Of a stretch of DNA of 64,000 bases, positions 1-9,483 are shown in pieces. Source of the DNA: Alphaproteobacteria bacterium. Lineage in GTDB: Bacteria; Pseudomonadota; Alphaproteobacteria; Rhizobiales; Rhizobiaceae. The translations under genes and the position numbers were made by a program. How positions within the stretch are numbered: position 1 is the stretch's first letter; each line of letters starts with the position of its first letter. The notes under the pieces are model-generated. The model was not told the DNA's origin. It did no database searches and worked only from the letters and a program-made list of their open reading frames with translations. The stretch spans positions 1 to 64,000 of the forward strand of contig JAJRQF010000123.1 of assembly GCA_024280375.1 (NCBI GenBank). The letters run 5' to 3'.

Positions 1-40
1 CCTGATCGAATGAGGTGTTGTCCAAAGAAGGGCCGTACAT
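1..40 (-). CDS. Possible 5' end of a divergently transcribed gene (cut by window edge)
   Basis: An ATG read leftwards from position 40 opens a frame that stays open to the window edge (MYGPSLDNTSFDQ). An AAGGA Shine-Dalgarno-like stretch lies about 7 bases upstream of it. This would be divergent from the acyl-CoA ligase that follows. Only 13 residues are visible, so no family can be assigned, and the reading rests on the ribosome binding site alone. Confidence 0.35.
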   Translation of the reverse strand, partial: MYGPSLDNTSFDQ

Positions 41-238
41 GTATAATTCCTTAACTCGTATTCAACATATTCGCAGCCCCCATAAGGAAACTATGTGTCA
101 GAGCATGGCCGGAATAAGGCGTACACGTTCACGCTGTAATTCAAATTGAAATAATTGCAAATATACACAACCTTTTGCTGGACGCTCGCATGCGGAATGA
201 TCAATAGTAAGCAAAACAATATTATAAGGGAGAAAAGA

Positions 239-1867
239 ATGCTTGGACTGATGCAGGACTGGCCGTTGCTATGCCATAAGATTATTGATCATGCGGCAAT
301 ACAGCACGGTGAGCGTGAAATTGTATCAAGGTCAATTGAGGGTCCAATCCATCGCACCAATTATCGCGAAGTACGCGCTCGCTCCTTAAAACTTGCCCAG
401 GCGCTTGAGCGTGATGGCTATAAATTGGGCGATCGCATTGCGACACTCGCGTGGAACACCTGGCGACATCTTGAATGCTGGTATGGCATTATGGGCATCG
501 GCGCGGTTTATCACACGCTTAATCCACGGCTGTTTCCAGAACAAATTGCCTGGATTATGAACCATGCAGAAGACAAGTTGATTTTTGTAGATCTGACATT
601 CCTGCCCATCATCGAAGCGATTGCCGCAAGTGTTCCAAGTTTGGAAAAAGTCATCGTGCTGACTGACGATGCTCATATGCCTGAATCCAAATTGCCCAAT
701 ATTGTTTCCTACGAAAGCTGGCTTGCGGCCGTTGATGGTGATTTCACCTGGAAAACTTTCGATGAAAATACCGCCGCAGGCATGTGCTATACGTCCGGCA
801 CCACCGGCAATCCGAAAGGCGTGCTTTATTCTCATCGCTCCAATGTAATCCATGCTTTGGTTTCCACCCAGCCAGACGCCTTGGGAATAGCCGCGAAGGA
901 GGCTATTTTGCCTGTTGTGCCGTTATTTCATGCCAATGCCTGGGGTATTTCGTTTACCGCGCCAATGGTGGGTGCAAAAATGGTCATGCCCGGTGCGCGC
1001 ATGGATGGCGAGGGTATTTATGAGTTGCTGGATTCAGAAAAGGTGACGTTTTCGGCAGCCGTTCCAACCGTGTGGCTGATGTTGCTGCAATATCTGGAAG
1101 AGACGGGCAAAAAGCTGCCGCATCTTACCCGGGTGGTGATTGGCGGGGCCGCTTGCCCGCGCACGATCATTCAAAAGTTCCAGGATAATTATGGCGTAAC
1201 CGTATTCCACGCCTGGGGCATGACAGAAATGAGCCCGATCGGGACTGTAGGTTCGGTAAAACCTCAATTCCAGCACTTAAAAGGAGACGCATTGCTCGAT
1301 CTTCAGGAAAAGCAGGGATATACGCCGTTCAGCGTTGAAATGAAGGTGACCGATGATGAAAACAATGAAAAGCCCTGGGATGGAAAATCATTCGGCATTT
1401 TGAAAGTACGCGGCCCGGCAATTTCCAGCGGCTATTACGGTGGTGACGGCAAAGAGCAGTTCGACGACGATGGCTTTTTCAATACAGGCGATGTGGCCCA
1501 TATTGATAAAGACGGTTATATGCAGATTACCGACCGCGCAAAAGATGTAATCAAATCTGGCGGCGAGTGGATTTCTACCATTGATCTGGAAAATCTTGCC
1601 GTTGGGCACCCTGATGTGGCCGAGGCTGCGGTGATTGGTATTTATCATCCAAAATGGGACGAACGCCCGTTACTGGTTATTGTCAGGAAAGCCGGGTCCG
1701 ACCCATCGAAGGAAGAAATTCTTGGATTTATGAAAGGTAAAATTGCCAAATGGTGGATGCCTGATGACGTGAGTTTCGTTGATGAGATTCCCCATACCGC
1801 AACTGGAAAAATACAAAAAATGGATTTAAGAAAACAATTTGCAGATTACAAATTGCCAACCGCGTAG
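239..1867 (+). CDS. Medium/long-chain acyl-CoA ligase, AlkK type
   Basis: ATP-dependent fatty-acid activation to acyl-CoA through an acyl-adenylate, probably cytoplasmic and feeding beta-oxidation. I place the start at 239, not the longer in-frame ATG at 155: GGGAG stands just before it, and the N-terminus [11 protein letters not shown] is the usual one for this family, giving 542 residues, the normal length. The AMP-binding signature [11 protein letters not shown] begins near residue 184. Further motifs are WGMTEMSP (about 325), TGDVAHID (about 416), [10 protein letters not shown] (about 435) and the C-terminal TATGKIQK with the catalytic lysine. The exact chain-length preference cannot be read from the sequence. 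A short palindrome, TTCAA-A-TTGAA, lies at 140-150 in the upstream region. Confidence 0.93.
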   Translation: MLGLMQDWPLLCHKIIDHAAIQHGEREIVSRSIEGPIHRTNYREVRARSLKLAQALERDGYKLGDRIATLAWNTWRHLECWYGIMGIGAVYHTLNPRLFPEQIAWIMNHAEDKLIFVDLTFLPIIEAIAASVPSLEKVIVLTDDAHMPESKLPNIVSYESWLAAVDGDFTWKTFDENTAAGMCYTSGTTGNPKGVLYSHRSNVIHALVSTQPDALGIAAKEAILPVVPLFHANAWGISFTAPMVGAKMVMPGARMDGEGIYELLDSEKVTFSAAVPTVWLMLLQYLEETGKKLPHLTRVVIGGAACPRTIIQKFQDNYGVTVFHAWGMTEMSPIGTVGSVKPQFQHLKGDALLDLQEKQGYTPFSVEMKVTDDENNEKPWDGKSFGILKVRGPAISSGYYGGDGKEQFDDDGFFNTGDVAHIDKDGYMQITDRAKDVIKSGGEWISTIDLENLAVGHPDVAEAAVIGIYHPKWDERPLLVIVRKAGSDPSKEEILGFMKGKIAKWWMPDDVSFVDEIPHTATGKIQKMDLRKQFADYKLPTA

Positions 1868-1898
1868 GAGAAATTGCGCAGCTTAATCAAGGCGTTTC

Positions 1899-3152
1899 AT
1901 GGAAAAAATAAAGTATTGGGAAGGCGCAGAAAAAAAGCCTGCCTATTGGACTGTATTTGTGCAACGCGGGGAAAGCCAACTTTCCAGCCTGTCCATTCGT
2001 GGTGTGATGTTGATGGTTGTAACCCTTGGCCTTTACCGGTTTTGGTTTGTCAGCGATTTGCGCCGGTTCTTCTGGTCGCGAACATTGGTGGATGATAGTC
2101 CGCTGGAATATACCGGCCGCGGTCTGGAATTATTTATCGGGTTTTTGATTGCCGTATTAATATTACTGCCGCTCGGACTGGGGCTGTTTGGCCTGTCGCT
2201 GATTTCTCCAACAGTCGCGATCACAAGCAACATTGCATACTTTATATTGCTTACATTTCTTGGGCAATATGCGCTTTATCGGGCCCGCAGATACAGGCTG
2301 AACCGGACCGTTTGGCGTGGTTTGCGATTGCATTTAACCGGTTCCGCCTGGAAATATGCATTCAAGGCCATGGGTTGGTTTGTACTTTCAATTATTACCA
2401 TCGGCCTTGCGTGGCCATGGGCCTCCGCCTCGCTTGAGCGCCACAGGGTAAACAATACCTGGTATGGTAATCTGCAACTTCACTCAACCGCAAAATCATC
2501 GGATATTATCAAGCCATATTTACTGATTTGGGCAGTGCTCATATTTCCGATTCTGGTGTTTTCAGCAATCGGCTTGTGGGTCTACATACAAGGTGCAAGC
2601 GAGCTCCAATTATTGCCAAGCAGCTTGCAAGACTCAGGAATGAATGGGGCGATAGGGCTATATTTTTCAACCGCTCCTTTCATTGGGCTGATTTTGTACC
2701 CCTGGTACAAGGCGGTGATTATGCGGACCTATTTTTCCCGCATTAACGCAAAGACGGCCTCGTTGAAAGCTGAGTTTTCAACCGGGCTGATTTACAAGGT
2801 CTGGATTAAATCTGCTTTGGTAATGTCACTGGTCACAATGCTTTTGGGATTGTTGGGTTTCATGCTGTTTACCGGAGCGACTATTATTCTCCCCACCGCA
2901 ATTGTCCAAGATCCCGCATTTTTAGCCGTGGTTGGCGGAATTGCCTATATAGTCTGGATTGCCGTCAACTATGTGGTTTCCATTACGATTTATCATTTTG
3001 GTATCTGGTTTTATGTTGGAAATTCAATGTTGATACAAAACCCCGAATGCATAGAGGAAACTGTTGCCGGCGCCAAAGACCCGGTAAGTGGTGTTAGTGA
3101 AGGATATGCTGATGCGCTTGATATGGGAGGTGGGTTTGAAATCGGTCTCTAA
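1899..3152 (+). CDS. DUF898 (YjgN-like) multi-pass membrane protein
   Basis: A 417-residue integral membrane protein of the DUF898/YjgN family, whose function is unknown. The family pattern is visible: an N-terminal FxxRGE-like segment (VQRGESQL), repeated units of the type TLGLYRFWF and TIGLAWPWA, and charged loops such as RRYRLNRTVWRGLR between hydrophobic spans. I count roughly eight hydrophobic segments. It starts 31 bases after the ligase and is followed after 18 bases by an M48 peptidase gene, so the two are almost certainly co-transcribed. DUF898 next to an M48 peptidase recurs in proteobacteria as far as I recall, which hints at a joint envelope role. That role is inferred. Confidence 0.85.
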   Translation: MEKIKYWEGAEKKPAYWTVFVQRGESQLSSLSIRGVMLMVVTLGLYRFWFVSDLRRFFWSRTLVDDSPLEYTGRGLELFIGFLIAVLILLPLGLGLFGLSLISPTVAITSNIAYFILLTFLGQYALYRARRYRLNRTVWRGLRLHLTGSAWKYAFKAMGWFVLSIITIGLAWPWASASLERHRVNNTWYGNLQLHSTAKSSDIIKPYLLIWAVLIFPILVFSAIGLWVYIQGASELQLLPSSLQDSGMNGAIGLYFSTAPFIGLILYPWYKAVIMRTYFSRINAKTASLKAEFSTGLIYKVWIKSALVMSLVTMLLGLLGFMLFTGATIILPTAIVQDPAFLAVVGGIAYIVWIAVNYVVSITIYHFGIWFYVGNSMLIQNPECIEETVAGAKDPVSGVSEGYADALDMGGGFEIGL

Positions 3153-3170
3153 AACGATTATTCAATTGCA

Positions 3171-4277
3171 ATGAGTTTAAACAAAATCGAATCTGCCTAT
3201 CAGGGCCTTTATTTTGACGGCAAAAGTGCCAAAGCCACCAAGGTAATAATTACCTGCGGCATGGTGCTTAAAATGCAATCGGAAGACGGCAGGGCTTTTA
3301 AAAAATGGCAATGGAACGATCTTCGTGAAGAGGATGCGCCATCCGGATATTTCAGAATCAGCAATGATAGCGATAATCCGCTGGCGCGACTGGAGACAAC
3401 CAATCGGCAATTGATTGATATAATACGCCATGCGGCCCCGGCACTGGAAAAAAAGCAACAATTGAAGCGATCAGGGCGCACCAAAATTATTGCCCTGTCG
3501 GCGGCCGCAATAGTCTCACTGCTCGCTATAATCATATACGGCATTCCAGCTATTGCCACCAGAATTGCACCATTGGTGCCGCTTTCGTGGGAGGCCAGGC
3601 TGGGCGAATTGATTGAGCCGCAAATCGCAGAAGTATTTAAGGTAAAGCCTTTAAACGCCTATATTTGCCGCAGCCCAAACGGCGATGCGGCGGTTGCTAA
3701 AATGGCAAAAATGATCAGGGGCAGCGCCGAATTACCATTTGAGCCGCGCATAAAAGTTATTCGCCATAATATGAAAAATGCTTTCGCCTTGCCCGGTGGT
3801 ACGATCTACCTGATGCAGGGACTGATTACAGCTGCAAAAAGTTCCGAAGGCGTGGCCGGTGTGCTTGCCCACGAAATGGGGCATGTAAAATCACGCGATT
3901 CAATTAGGAAGATCGCCGAAAGTTCCGGCCGCTCATTTATCCTTAGCCTGCTTTTGGGCGATGTTACCGGCAGTACGGTTGTGATTTTTGCCGGGGAGGC
4001 ATTGTTGGGTGCGGCCTATTCACGTGATATTGAGAAAAGCGCCGATAATTTTGCTATCGCCCGGTTGAATGAGGCAAAAGTTTCAGCCGAATCAATGATT
4101 GAATTGTTCAAAACATTCGATAAAAATTCAGACAAGAAAGAGCGTAACCTGTTTTCTTCTCATCCACTTACCCGCGAACGTATCGAACATTTGCGCGATA
4201 AAGTCGATCACAATCAAAATCAGGCTGTGTTGACTAAACAGGAATGGGAAGCCATGAGGAACATCTGCAAAAAATGA
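3171..4277 (+). CDS. M48-family membrane-associated zinc metallopeptidase
   Basis: Probable envelope zinc endopeptidase of the Ste24/HtpX/BepA clan. Residues 1-90 form a soluble N-terminal domain. A single hydrophobic segment follows at about 105-127 (ALSAAAIVSLLAIII). The catalytic domain carries HEMGH at 234-238, and the likely third zinc ligand is the glutamate of EKSADNFA near residue 288. The tail has the common SSHPLTRERI motif, which follows the peptidase core. No cleavable signal peptide is seen, so the catalytic domain is probably anchored at the inner membrane. The gene is 18 bases behind the DUF898 gene and ahead of a DUF1499 protein, which suggests an envelope quality-control unit. 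Confidence 0.9.
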   Translation: MSLNKIESAYQGLYFDGKSAKATKVIITCGMVLKMQSEDGRAFKKWQWNDLREEDAPSGYFRISNDSDNPLARLETTNRQLIDIIRHAAPALEKKQQLKRSGRTKIIALSAAAIVSLLAIIIYGIPAIATRIAPLVPLSWEARLGELIEPQIAEVFKVKPLNAYICRSPNGDAAVAKMAKMIRGSAELPFEPRIKVIRHNMKNAFALPGGTIYLMQGLITAAKSSEGVAGVLAHEMGHVKSRDSIRKIAESSGRSFILSLLLGDVTGSTVVIFAGEALLGAAYSRDIEKSADNFAIARLNEAKVSAESMIELFKTFDKNSDKKERNLFSSHPLTRERIEHLRDKVDHNQNQAVLTKQEWEAMRNICKK

Positions 4278-4366
4278 GTGGTTTATCCAGCCTGCAACAC
4301 ATAGTTGCAGCACCTTGCCGCAATGATATGAACGGCAAACTAAAAAATGAACGGGAATAGAATTTA

Positions 4367-5290
4367 ATGCCAGCATATTTGGAAAGACGGCAATCCTGGG
4401 CAGCCCTTTGGTGCCAACGCCTTGCTGTGTTTCTTTTGTTCTATTTTCTGGTCACAATTGCGGGCCAGCGGTGGGAATTGATAGATACTCCTTCGGTCCT
4501 TGGTCTCATCGCCTGGGGGTTGGTTCTATTGTTGGCCACGCTCGGATTGGGCGTGATTGGCATGTATCACCTCTGGGAATTCGGCCATAAAGGTGGCATG
4601 CAATCGGTTCGAGGAATTGCGCTGGCATCGTTGATGCTCATTCCCTTTGGTTGGGCCGGTTGGCAGGCTTTCAATTTGCCCACATTGAACGACATCACAA
4701 CGGACAGATTTACCCCGCCCGGATACGATCAAGCGCTGAGCCTGCGCACTGAAAAGATGAACGTGTTGGATGATTTGAGCGATCTGGAGCTGGAAACCCA
4801 AGCTATCTCATACCCTCACATAGGGTCGCGCCGCTATACCACATCCACCGACCGGGTTTATTCTGCTGCGAAAAAACTCATCGAAGCCAGAGGCTGGAAG
4901 ATTATTGGAGAAGAGGTTCCTGAAGAAATTGATTTGATAGATATCGAAGGATCGGCCAACGCCAAAACCCTTCAGCTTTCTGTAACTATCCCCAAGCCAA
5001 AGCCTGAAATACCGATTGTTCCTGTTGCCGGTGCCGGGTCTTTGCCGGCGATTGATAATGCGGGTGGTGGCATCAATGTCACCAGTATTGAGGCCGTTGC
5101 CACGACCATGATCATGCGGTTTACAGATGATGTGGTTGTAAGAATTATTGAAGAAGAGGGGGGCGCTTTGGTCGATATGCGATCTTCCTCCAGATGGGGC
5201 GTCCACGATCTGGGCGGTAATGCACGCCGCATTGCCAAGTTCATGCGCGATCTCGATGCAGCTTTGATCGGCGTGGCAGGCGAGGGTTAG
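4367..5290 (+). CDS. DUF1499 domain membrane protein
   Basis: A 307-residue protein with three hydrophobic segments in the first ~105 residues (about 14-35, 46-70 and 84-104), followed by a soluble DUF1499 domain. That domain is recognisable by YTTSTDRVYSAAKKLIEARGW, the TTMIMRFTDDVVVRI stretch and the closing DMRSSSRWGVHDLGGNARRI, which is the family hallmark. The function of DUF1499 is not known. It lies 89 bases after the M48 gene on the same strand, so co-transcription is plausible but less certain than for the preceding pair. The convergent MBL gene ends only 24 bases away. Confidence 0.88.
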   Translation: MPAYLERRQSWAALWCQRLAVFLLFYFLVTIAGQRWELIDTPSVLGLIAWGLVLLLATLGLGVIGMYHLWEFGHKGGMQSVRGIALASLMLIPFGWAGWQAFNLPTLNDITTDRFTPPGYDQALSLRTEKMNVLDDLSDLELETQAISYPHIGSRRYTTSTDRVYSAAKKLIEARGWKIIGEEVPEEIDLIDIEGSANAKTLQLSVTIPKPKPEIPIVPVAGAGSLPAIDNAGGGINVTSIEAVATTMIMRFTDDVVVRIIEEEGGALVDMRSSSRWGVHDLGGNARRIAKFMRDLDAALIGVAGEG

Positions 5291-5314
5291 ACCGTTTCAC
5301 GTTTAAAGGCATGA

Positions 5315-6223
5315 TCAGGGCGTTTGATATTCCCCGTCAATTGAAACTGCACCCTCGGTAATTACCGCACCACGGGCGACGAGGTCTTCAATATGGGCCA
5401 AAACGGAAAGGCTTGCTGCACCATGCAGGCGCGGGTCCGTATCTCGGTAAATTCGCGCAACCATATTTGTAATCAATCTGTCGCCCGCCTTTATTCGTTC
5501 AAGAATAGCCCGCTCCCGCATTTTGCGGTGGGTTCGAAGTGCGCGCACAAACTTCTGCGCATCCTTTACGCGGCCACCATGCCCAGGAAAATAGATCGTC
5601 TCTTCGCGCTGCAGCAGGGTTTCAAGCGATGCCATATAATCAACCATTGCCCCATCCGGCGGCGCAACAATGGACGTTGCCCACGCCATCACATGGTCAG
5701 CAGAAAACAGGATGTTTTCACCCAGCAATGCGAAAGCCATGTGATTTGCCGTATGGCCGGGGGTAAAAACCGCCTCAATTGACCAGTCCTTGCCCTGAAC
5801 AATGTCACCATGTTTTAGCACTTCGTCGGGAGAAAATTCGTGATCGGCACTCGCATCAAGTGGATTTTGTTCGCCAATATGCAGTGCGCGGGCTGGCCTG
5901 TGCGGGCCTTCAGCATAGATCGGAGCGCCGGTGGCCTCTTTTAATCTGCGGGCCAGTGGCGAATGATCCATATGGGTATGGCTGACAAAAATATGCGTGA
6001 CCTTTCGGCCGGAAAGAGCCGCCATTAGTGCATCAAAATGTTCAATGTTTTCAGGCCCAGGATCAATAACGCCAACCTCGGTTTCCCCGATGATGTAAGA
6101 ATTAGTCCCATGATAGGTGAACGGACTTGGATTATTAACGGTCATTCGCTGAATGCCCGGTTGAAGTTCCACAGCCTCGCCATATTGCGGGGCAAATGAT
6201 TTGTTGAACTCAGGAGTTGCCAT
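5315..6223 (-). CDS. MBL-fold metallo-hydrolase (LACTB2/RNase Z-like)
   Basis: A 302-residue metallo-beta-lactamase fold hydrolase. The metal site is seen in SHTHMDHS (around residues 82-88), then PGHTANHMAF and FPGHGG. The C-terminal ~70 residues (HRKMRERAILERI..., then ARIYRDTDPRL) look like the winged-helix tail common to LACTB2-type proteins, which are nucleases or thioester hydrolases. The substrate cannot be told. I chose the start at 6223 because AAGGA sits 9 bases upstream and the N-terminus MATPEFNKSFAP is family-like. A longer frame to 6337 has no such site. It is divergent from the next gene. Confidence 0.88.
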   Translation of the reverse strand: MATPEFNKSFAPQYGEAVELQPGIQRMTVNNPSPFTYHGTNSYIIGETEVGVIDPGPENIEHFDALMAALSGRKVTHIFVSHTHMDHSPLARRLKEATGAPIYAEGPHRPARALHIGEQNPLDASADHEFSPDEVLKHGDIVQGKDWSIEAVFTPGHTANHMAFALLGENILFSADHVMAWATSIVAPPDGAMVDYMASLETLLQREETIYFPGHGGRVKDAQKFVRALRTHRKMRERAILERIKAGDRLITNMVARIYRDTDPRLHGAASLSVLAHIEDLVARGAVITEGAVSIDGEYQTP

Positions 6224-6393
6224 GCCGATTGGTCCTTGTGGATATTGGTAGCCAAGGGTTCTGACCCTAAATGCGGCACTCTCTTGCCCTTGCTGGCCGA
6301 TGTCAATATAAACTGAGGTTTGAGGTTTTTGGATCAATTGCTTGGATACAAATATCTCCGGATATAGATCAACCAGCCTCAGAATCGAAACCT

Positions 6394-7737
6394 ATGAATA
6401 TTCTTGGATCGACCCTCCATTCAACCGGAATAACAGCATTGACCGGTTTGGCTGCCGATCTGGCCGAGCGTGAGGCAATTGGAAAACCAGTGCGAATTGG
6501 TATTATCGGTGCAGGTGAAATGGGCACAGATCTTGTGACCGCCGTTGCTCATATGCCGGGGGTTGAGATCGCCGCAATTGCCGATCGCCGATTGGCAGGC
6601 GCGCCCCAGGCCATTGAAATCGCTGGTTATGACGCTGACAAAGGGGCGATTTGCGAATCTCCCATGCAAATGAATTTAGCGATTGAAAACAACCAGATAG
6701 CAATAACGCGTGATGCAGCGGATGTGGTATCTAATGAACTTGTTGAAGTGGTGATCGATGCAACTGGTCGCCCTGCCGCCGGTGCTGAAATTGGCCAGAG
6801 CGCCATTGATAACGGCAAACATCTGGTGATGATGAATGTCGAGGCTGATGTCACCATCGGGCCCTATTTAAAAAATCTGGCCCGGAAAAAAGGTGTCATC
6901 TATACGGTCGGTGCAGGTGATGAACCAAGCTCCACCATTGAGTTGATCAATTTTGTTACAGCGATGGGCTATCCCGTTGTTGCGGCAGGCAAGGGCAAGA
7001 ACAACGCGTTCAATGTTCAGGCGACACCAGACGATTACCGCGAAGAGGCCGAGCGGCGCAATATGAACCCGCGTATGCTGGTCGAATTTATCGATGGTTC
7101 AAAAACCATGGTGGAAATGTGTTGCATCGCCAATGCCACTGGCCTTGTGCCCGACAAGCCGGGTATGCACGGACCGGATTGTTCGCTGGAAGAATTGCAG
7201 GATGTGCTTTGCCCGGTAGAGGATGGCGGCATTCTCTCTCAGAAGGGCTGCGTGGATTTCACCGTCGGCAAGGGGGTGGCGCCGGGAATTTTTGTTATTG
7301 CTGAAATGTCTCATCCGCGGATTCGCGAACGGATGAATGATTTACACCTTGGGCCGGGACCCTATTACCGGTTTTATCGGCCCTACCATCTTACCAGTTT
7401 GGAAGTGCCATTGTCGGCGGCCCGCGCGGTGCTCTATGGAACGGCAGATATGCAGCCGATGGACCGGCCTGTGGCTGAAGTTTGTGCATTGGCAAAACGG
7501 GATTTGAAAAAGGGCGAAAAACTCGATTTTATCGGCGAATATTGCTATCGTTCATGGGCCATGCGCGCAGATGACGCACGTGACCAGCAGGCCATACCAG
7601 TGGGGCTGTTGGAAAACGGTATTATGACGTGTGATGTGAAGATGGGAACACTGCTCACCCGCGCAAATTGTAACGTTGATGAGGCCTCGACGCTTTATAA
7701 AATGCGAAAAATGCAAGATGAGATGTTAGGCTACTAA
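6394..7737 (+). CDS. Homoserine dehydrogenase-like NAD(P)-binding protein with SAF domain (COG4091 type)
   Basis: A 447-residue oxidoreductase-like protein. The N-terminal Rossmann fold is seen as IGIIGAGEMGTDLV at about residues 32-45, and a homoserine-dehydrogenase-like middle part follows (VVIDATGRPAAG, TVGAGDEPSST). The C-terminal ~90 residues (EVCALAKRDLKKGEKLDFIGEY onwards) match a SAF domain, as found in sugar-acid dehydratases and antifreeze-like proteins. Proteins of this build are called predicted homoserine dehydrogenases, but as far as I know they are often linked to sugar-acid or C4-C5 polyol catabolism, so the true substrate is uncertain. The start at 6394 has only a weak ribosome site. 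A longer frame from 6271 adds a low-quality N-terminus overlapping the divergent gene region. Confidence 0.8.
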   Translation: MNILGSTLHSTGITALTGLAADLAEREAIGKPVRIGIIGAGEMGTDLVTAVAHMPGVEIAAIADRRLAGAPQAIEIAGYDADKGAICESPMQMNLAIENNQIAITRDAADVVSNELVEVVIDATGRPAAGAEIGQSAIDNGKHLVMMNVEADVTIGPYLKNLARKKGVIYTVGAGDEPSSTIELINFVTAMGYPVVAAGKGKNNAFNVQATPDDYREEAERRNMNPRMLVEFIDGSKTMVEMCCIANATGLVPDKPGMHGPDCSLEELQDVLCPVEDGGILSQKGCVDFTVGKGVAPGIFVIAEMSHPRIRERMNDLHLGPGPYYRFYRPYHLTSLEVPLSAARAVLYGTADMQPMDRPVAEVCALAKRDLKKGEKLDFIGEYCYRSWAMRADDARDQQAIPVGLLENGIMTCDVKMGTLLTRANCNVDEASTLYKMRKMQDEMLGY

Positions 7738-7867
7738 CGCATAAGCTATTCAGATCGTAGATAAAATTAGTATTTTGTTAACGATGATAAAATTTTATTT
7801 TCGATTGTAAGGTTTCTGTCAGCTTTAATTTTGTAAATCCTAGGTATCGAAAACCAGGCAACACAAA

Positions 7868-9028
7868 ATGAGCGATATCAGTTTAATCAGTGGCACGGAC
7901 CACGGAAATATTTCAACCAGAGGTATTCGTGTTTGGGATTTACCCGTGCGATTGTTTCACTGGGGGCTTGTTGTTGGCGTATCGACGGCACTGGTTACCG
8001 GATTTCTGGCTGAGGAATGGTATCTCGATATCCATAGTTGGGCCGGATATACAATTGCATTCCTGATTTCATTCAGATTGATTTGGGGCTTTGTCGGGTC
8101 AAAATATGCCCGTTTTGCAAGTTTCATTTTCACCCCAAAAGAGACCATTGGCCATATCAAAGAATTTGCCCGCGGAAACTCAGCTCATTATTCCGGACAT
8201 AATCCTGCGGGCGCGCTGATGGTCTTTACGCTGTTGGCGGTGCTTTTCCTGCTCACTGTTTCGGGGGTAATAATCCTTGGCGGGCAAGAAAATCTGGGTG
8301 CTTTGGCAGGATTTATTTCATTCGAAATTGGCGCGTTTCTGGTCGAAATTCACGAATTGCTGGCCTGGTCACTGATTCTTCTCATCATCGCCCATGTGGC
8401 CGGCATGATTATTGAAAGCCGCATTAGTAATGAAAACCTTGCCTTGGCAATGGTCACCGGCAAGAAAAAGGATACCAGCAGCGAACCGATTACCATGTCG
8501 GTTTCAACGATTGCCCTGCGCGCTGTGGTGATTGCAGCAATTGTTGGAGGGGCAGGGTTTACTCTTTATCAAAAATATTCGGCCGTACCCGCCAGCGGGC
8601 TGGTAAGGCTTGTGCCAAACGAGACCTATAACAGCGAATGTGGTGATTGCCATTATGCCTATCACCCAAGTCTTTTACCAAAAAGTTCGTGGCAGGGCAT
8701 CATGGCCAACCTCGATGATCATTTTGGTGAAGATGCTTCCCTTGATGCTGAAACGGTTAAATCCATATCTGCTTGGCTGAATGAAAATTCATCCGAGGCG
8801 TGGGATACCGAGGCCGCCAATAATCTGCGCGAGGTTTCTCCAAAATCTCCGTTGAGCATATCTGAAACACCCTATTGGCTGCTCAGACATTCCGAAATCG
8901 ACAAAAACATATTCAAGCAAGCCAATATTGGAACCAAAGGAAATTGCGTTGCCTGCCATAGCGATGCGAAAACCGGGCGCTTCGATGATGCCGCAATTTC
9001 AATTCCACCTCCCAAGCCAAATACCTGA
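7868..9028 (+). CDS. Cytochrome b561 fused to a diheme cytochrome c (DHC) domain
   Basis: A 386-residue membrane electron-transfer protein. Residues 1-~200 are a cytochrome b561 (Ni/Fe-hydrogenase b-type) domain with four hydrophobic helices and likely heme-ligand histidines in LFHWGL, DIHSWAGY, EIHELLAW and IIAHVAGM. A fifth helix near 217-233 (AVVIAAIVGGAGFTLY) leads to a periplasmic diheme cytochrome c domain with CGDCH at 258-262 and CVACH at 360-364. The second half closely resembles the separate DHC gene downstream (shared HFGEDASLD-type motif). In Rhodobacter sphaeroides the cytochrome b, DHC and SHP are separate genes of one operon; here b and DHC are one polypeptide. Role: passing electrons from the quinone pool to SHP is inferred. 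Confidence 0.88.
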   Translation: MSDISLISGTDHGNISTRGIRVWDLPVRLFHWGLVVGVSTALVTGFLAEEWYLDIHSWAGYTIAFLISFRLIWGFVGSKYARFASFIFTPKETIGHIKEFARGNSAHYSGHNPAGALMVFTLLAVLFLLTVSGVIILGGQENLGALAGFISFEIGAFLVEIHELLAWSLILLIIAHVAGMIIESRISNENLALAMVTGKKKDTSSEPITMSVSTIALRAVVIAAIVGGAGFTLYQKYSAVPASGLVRLVPNETYNSECGDCHYAYHPSLLPKSSWQGIMANLDDHFGEDASLDAETVKSISAWLNENSSEAWDTEAANNLREVSPKSPLSISETPYWLLRHSEIDKNIFKQANIGTKGNCVACHSDAKTGRFDDAAISIPPPKPNT

Positions 9029-9046
9029 GATATAAAGGATACTCCC

Positions 9047-9448
9047 ATGAAAAAAATTCTACTTGTACTTTCAACCGCAGTAATGGTTGCGCTGGCGGCA
9101 CCTGCATTTGCCGGCGCCAAACAAGACGCTGTAATGGATCATTACAAAAAACTGGCAAAAGGCAGTTTTTCCGCATCACGCGGCAAAGCATTCTTCGGTG
9201 CAACCCACACCGGCGGCAAACCGGCAACACCTTCTTGCACATCATGCCACACGAAGTCGCCAGCCAATACCGGCCACACCAGAGCAAACAAACCGATTGC
9301 CCCAATGGCATTTTCCAAGTCACCAGATCGTTTTGGCGAGTTGAAAAAAGTCGAGAAATGGTTTGGACGCAATTGCCGCAGCGTTTTGGGGCGCGAATGC
9401 ACCGTGCAGGAAAAAGGCGACTTCCTGGCCTTCATGTTTAGTCAATAG
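9047..9448 (+). CDS. DUF1924 monoheme cytochrome c, SHP-type
   Basis: A 133-residue periplasmic cytochrome. The Sec signal peptide MKKILLVLSTAVMVALAAPAFA is cleaved probably after residue 22, and a single heme motif CTSCH lies at 64-68. The segment WFGRNCRSVLGREC holds an Asn next to two Cys residues eight apart. In the sphaeroides heme protein (SHP) an Asn ligates the heme iron and a nearby disulfide exists, so this fits SHP. SHP binds oxygen and NO-type ligands, and its physiological role is unsettled. It sits 18 bases behind the cytochrome b-DHC gene, and a second DHC gene follows, as expected for an SHP redox partner. Confidence 0.9.
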   Translation: MKKILLVLSTAVMVALAAPAFAGAKQDAVMDHYKKLAKGSFSASRGKAFFGATHTGGKPATPSCTSCHTKSPANTGHTRANKPIAPMAFSKSPDRFGELKKVEKWFGRNCRSVLGRECTVQEKGDFLAFMFSQ

Positions 9449-9483
9449 CCACCGATCCCATACCTTTACTGGAGAAAATTATT

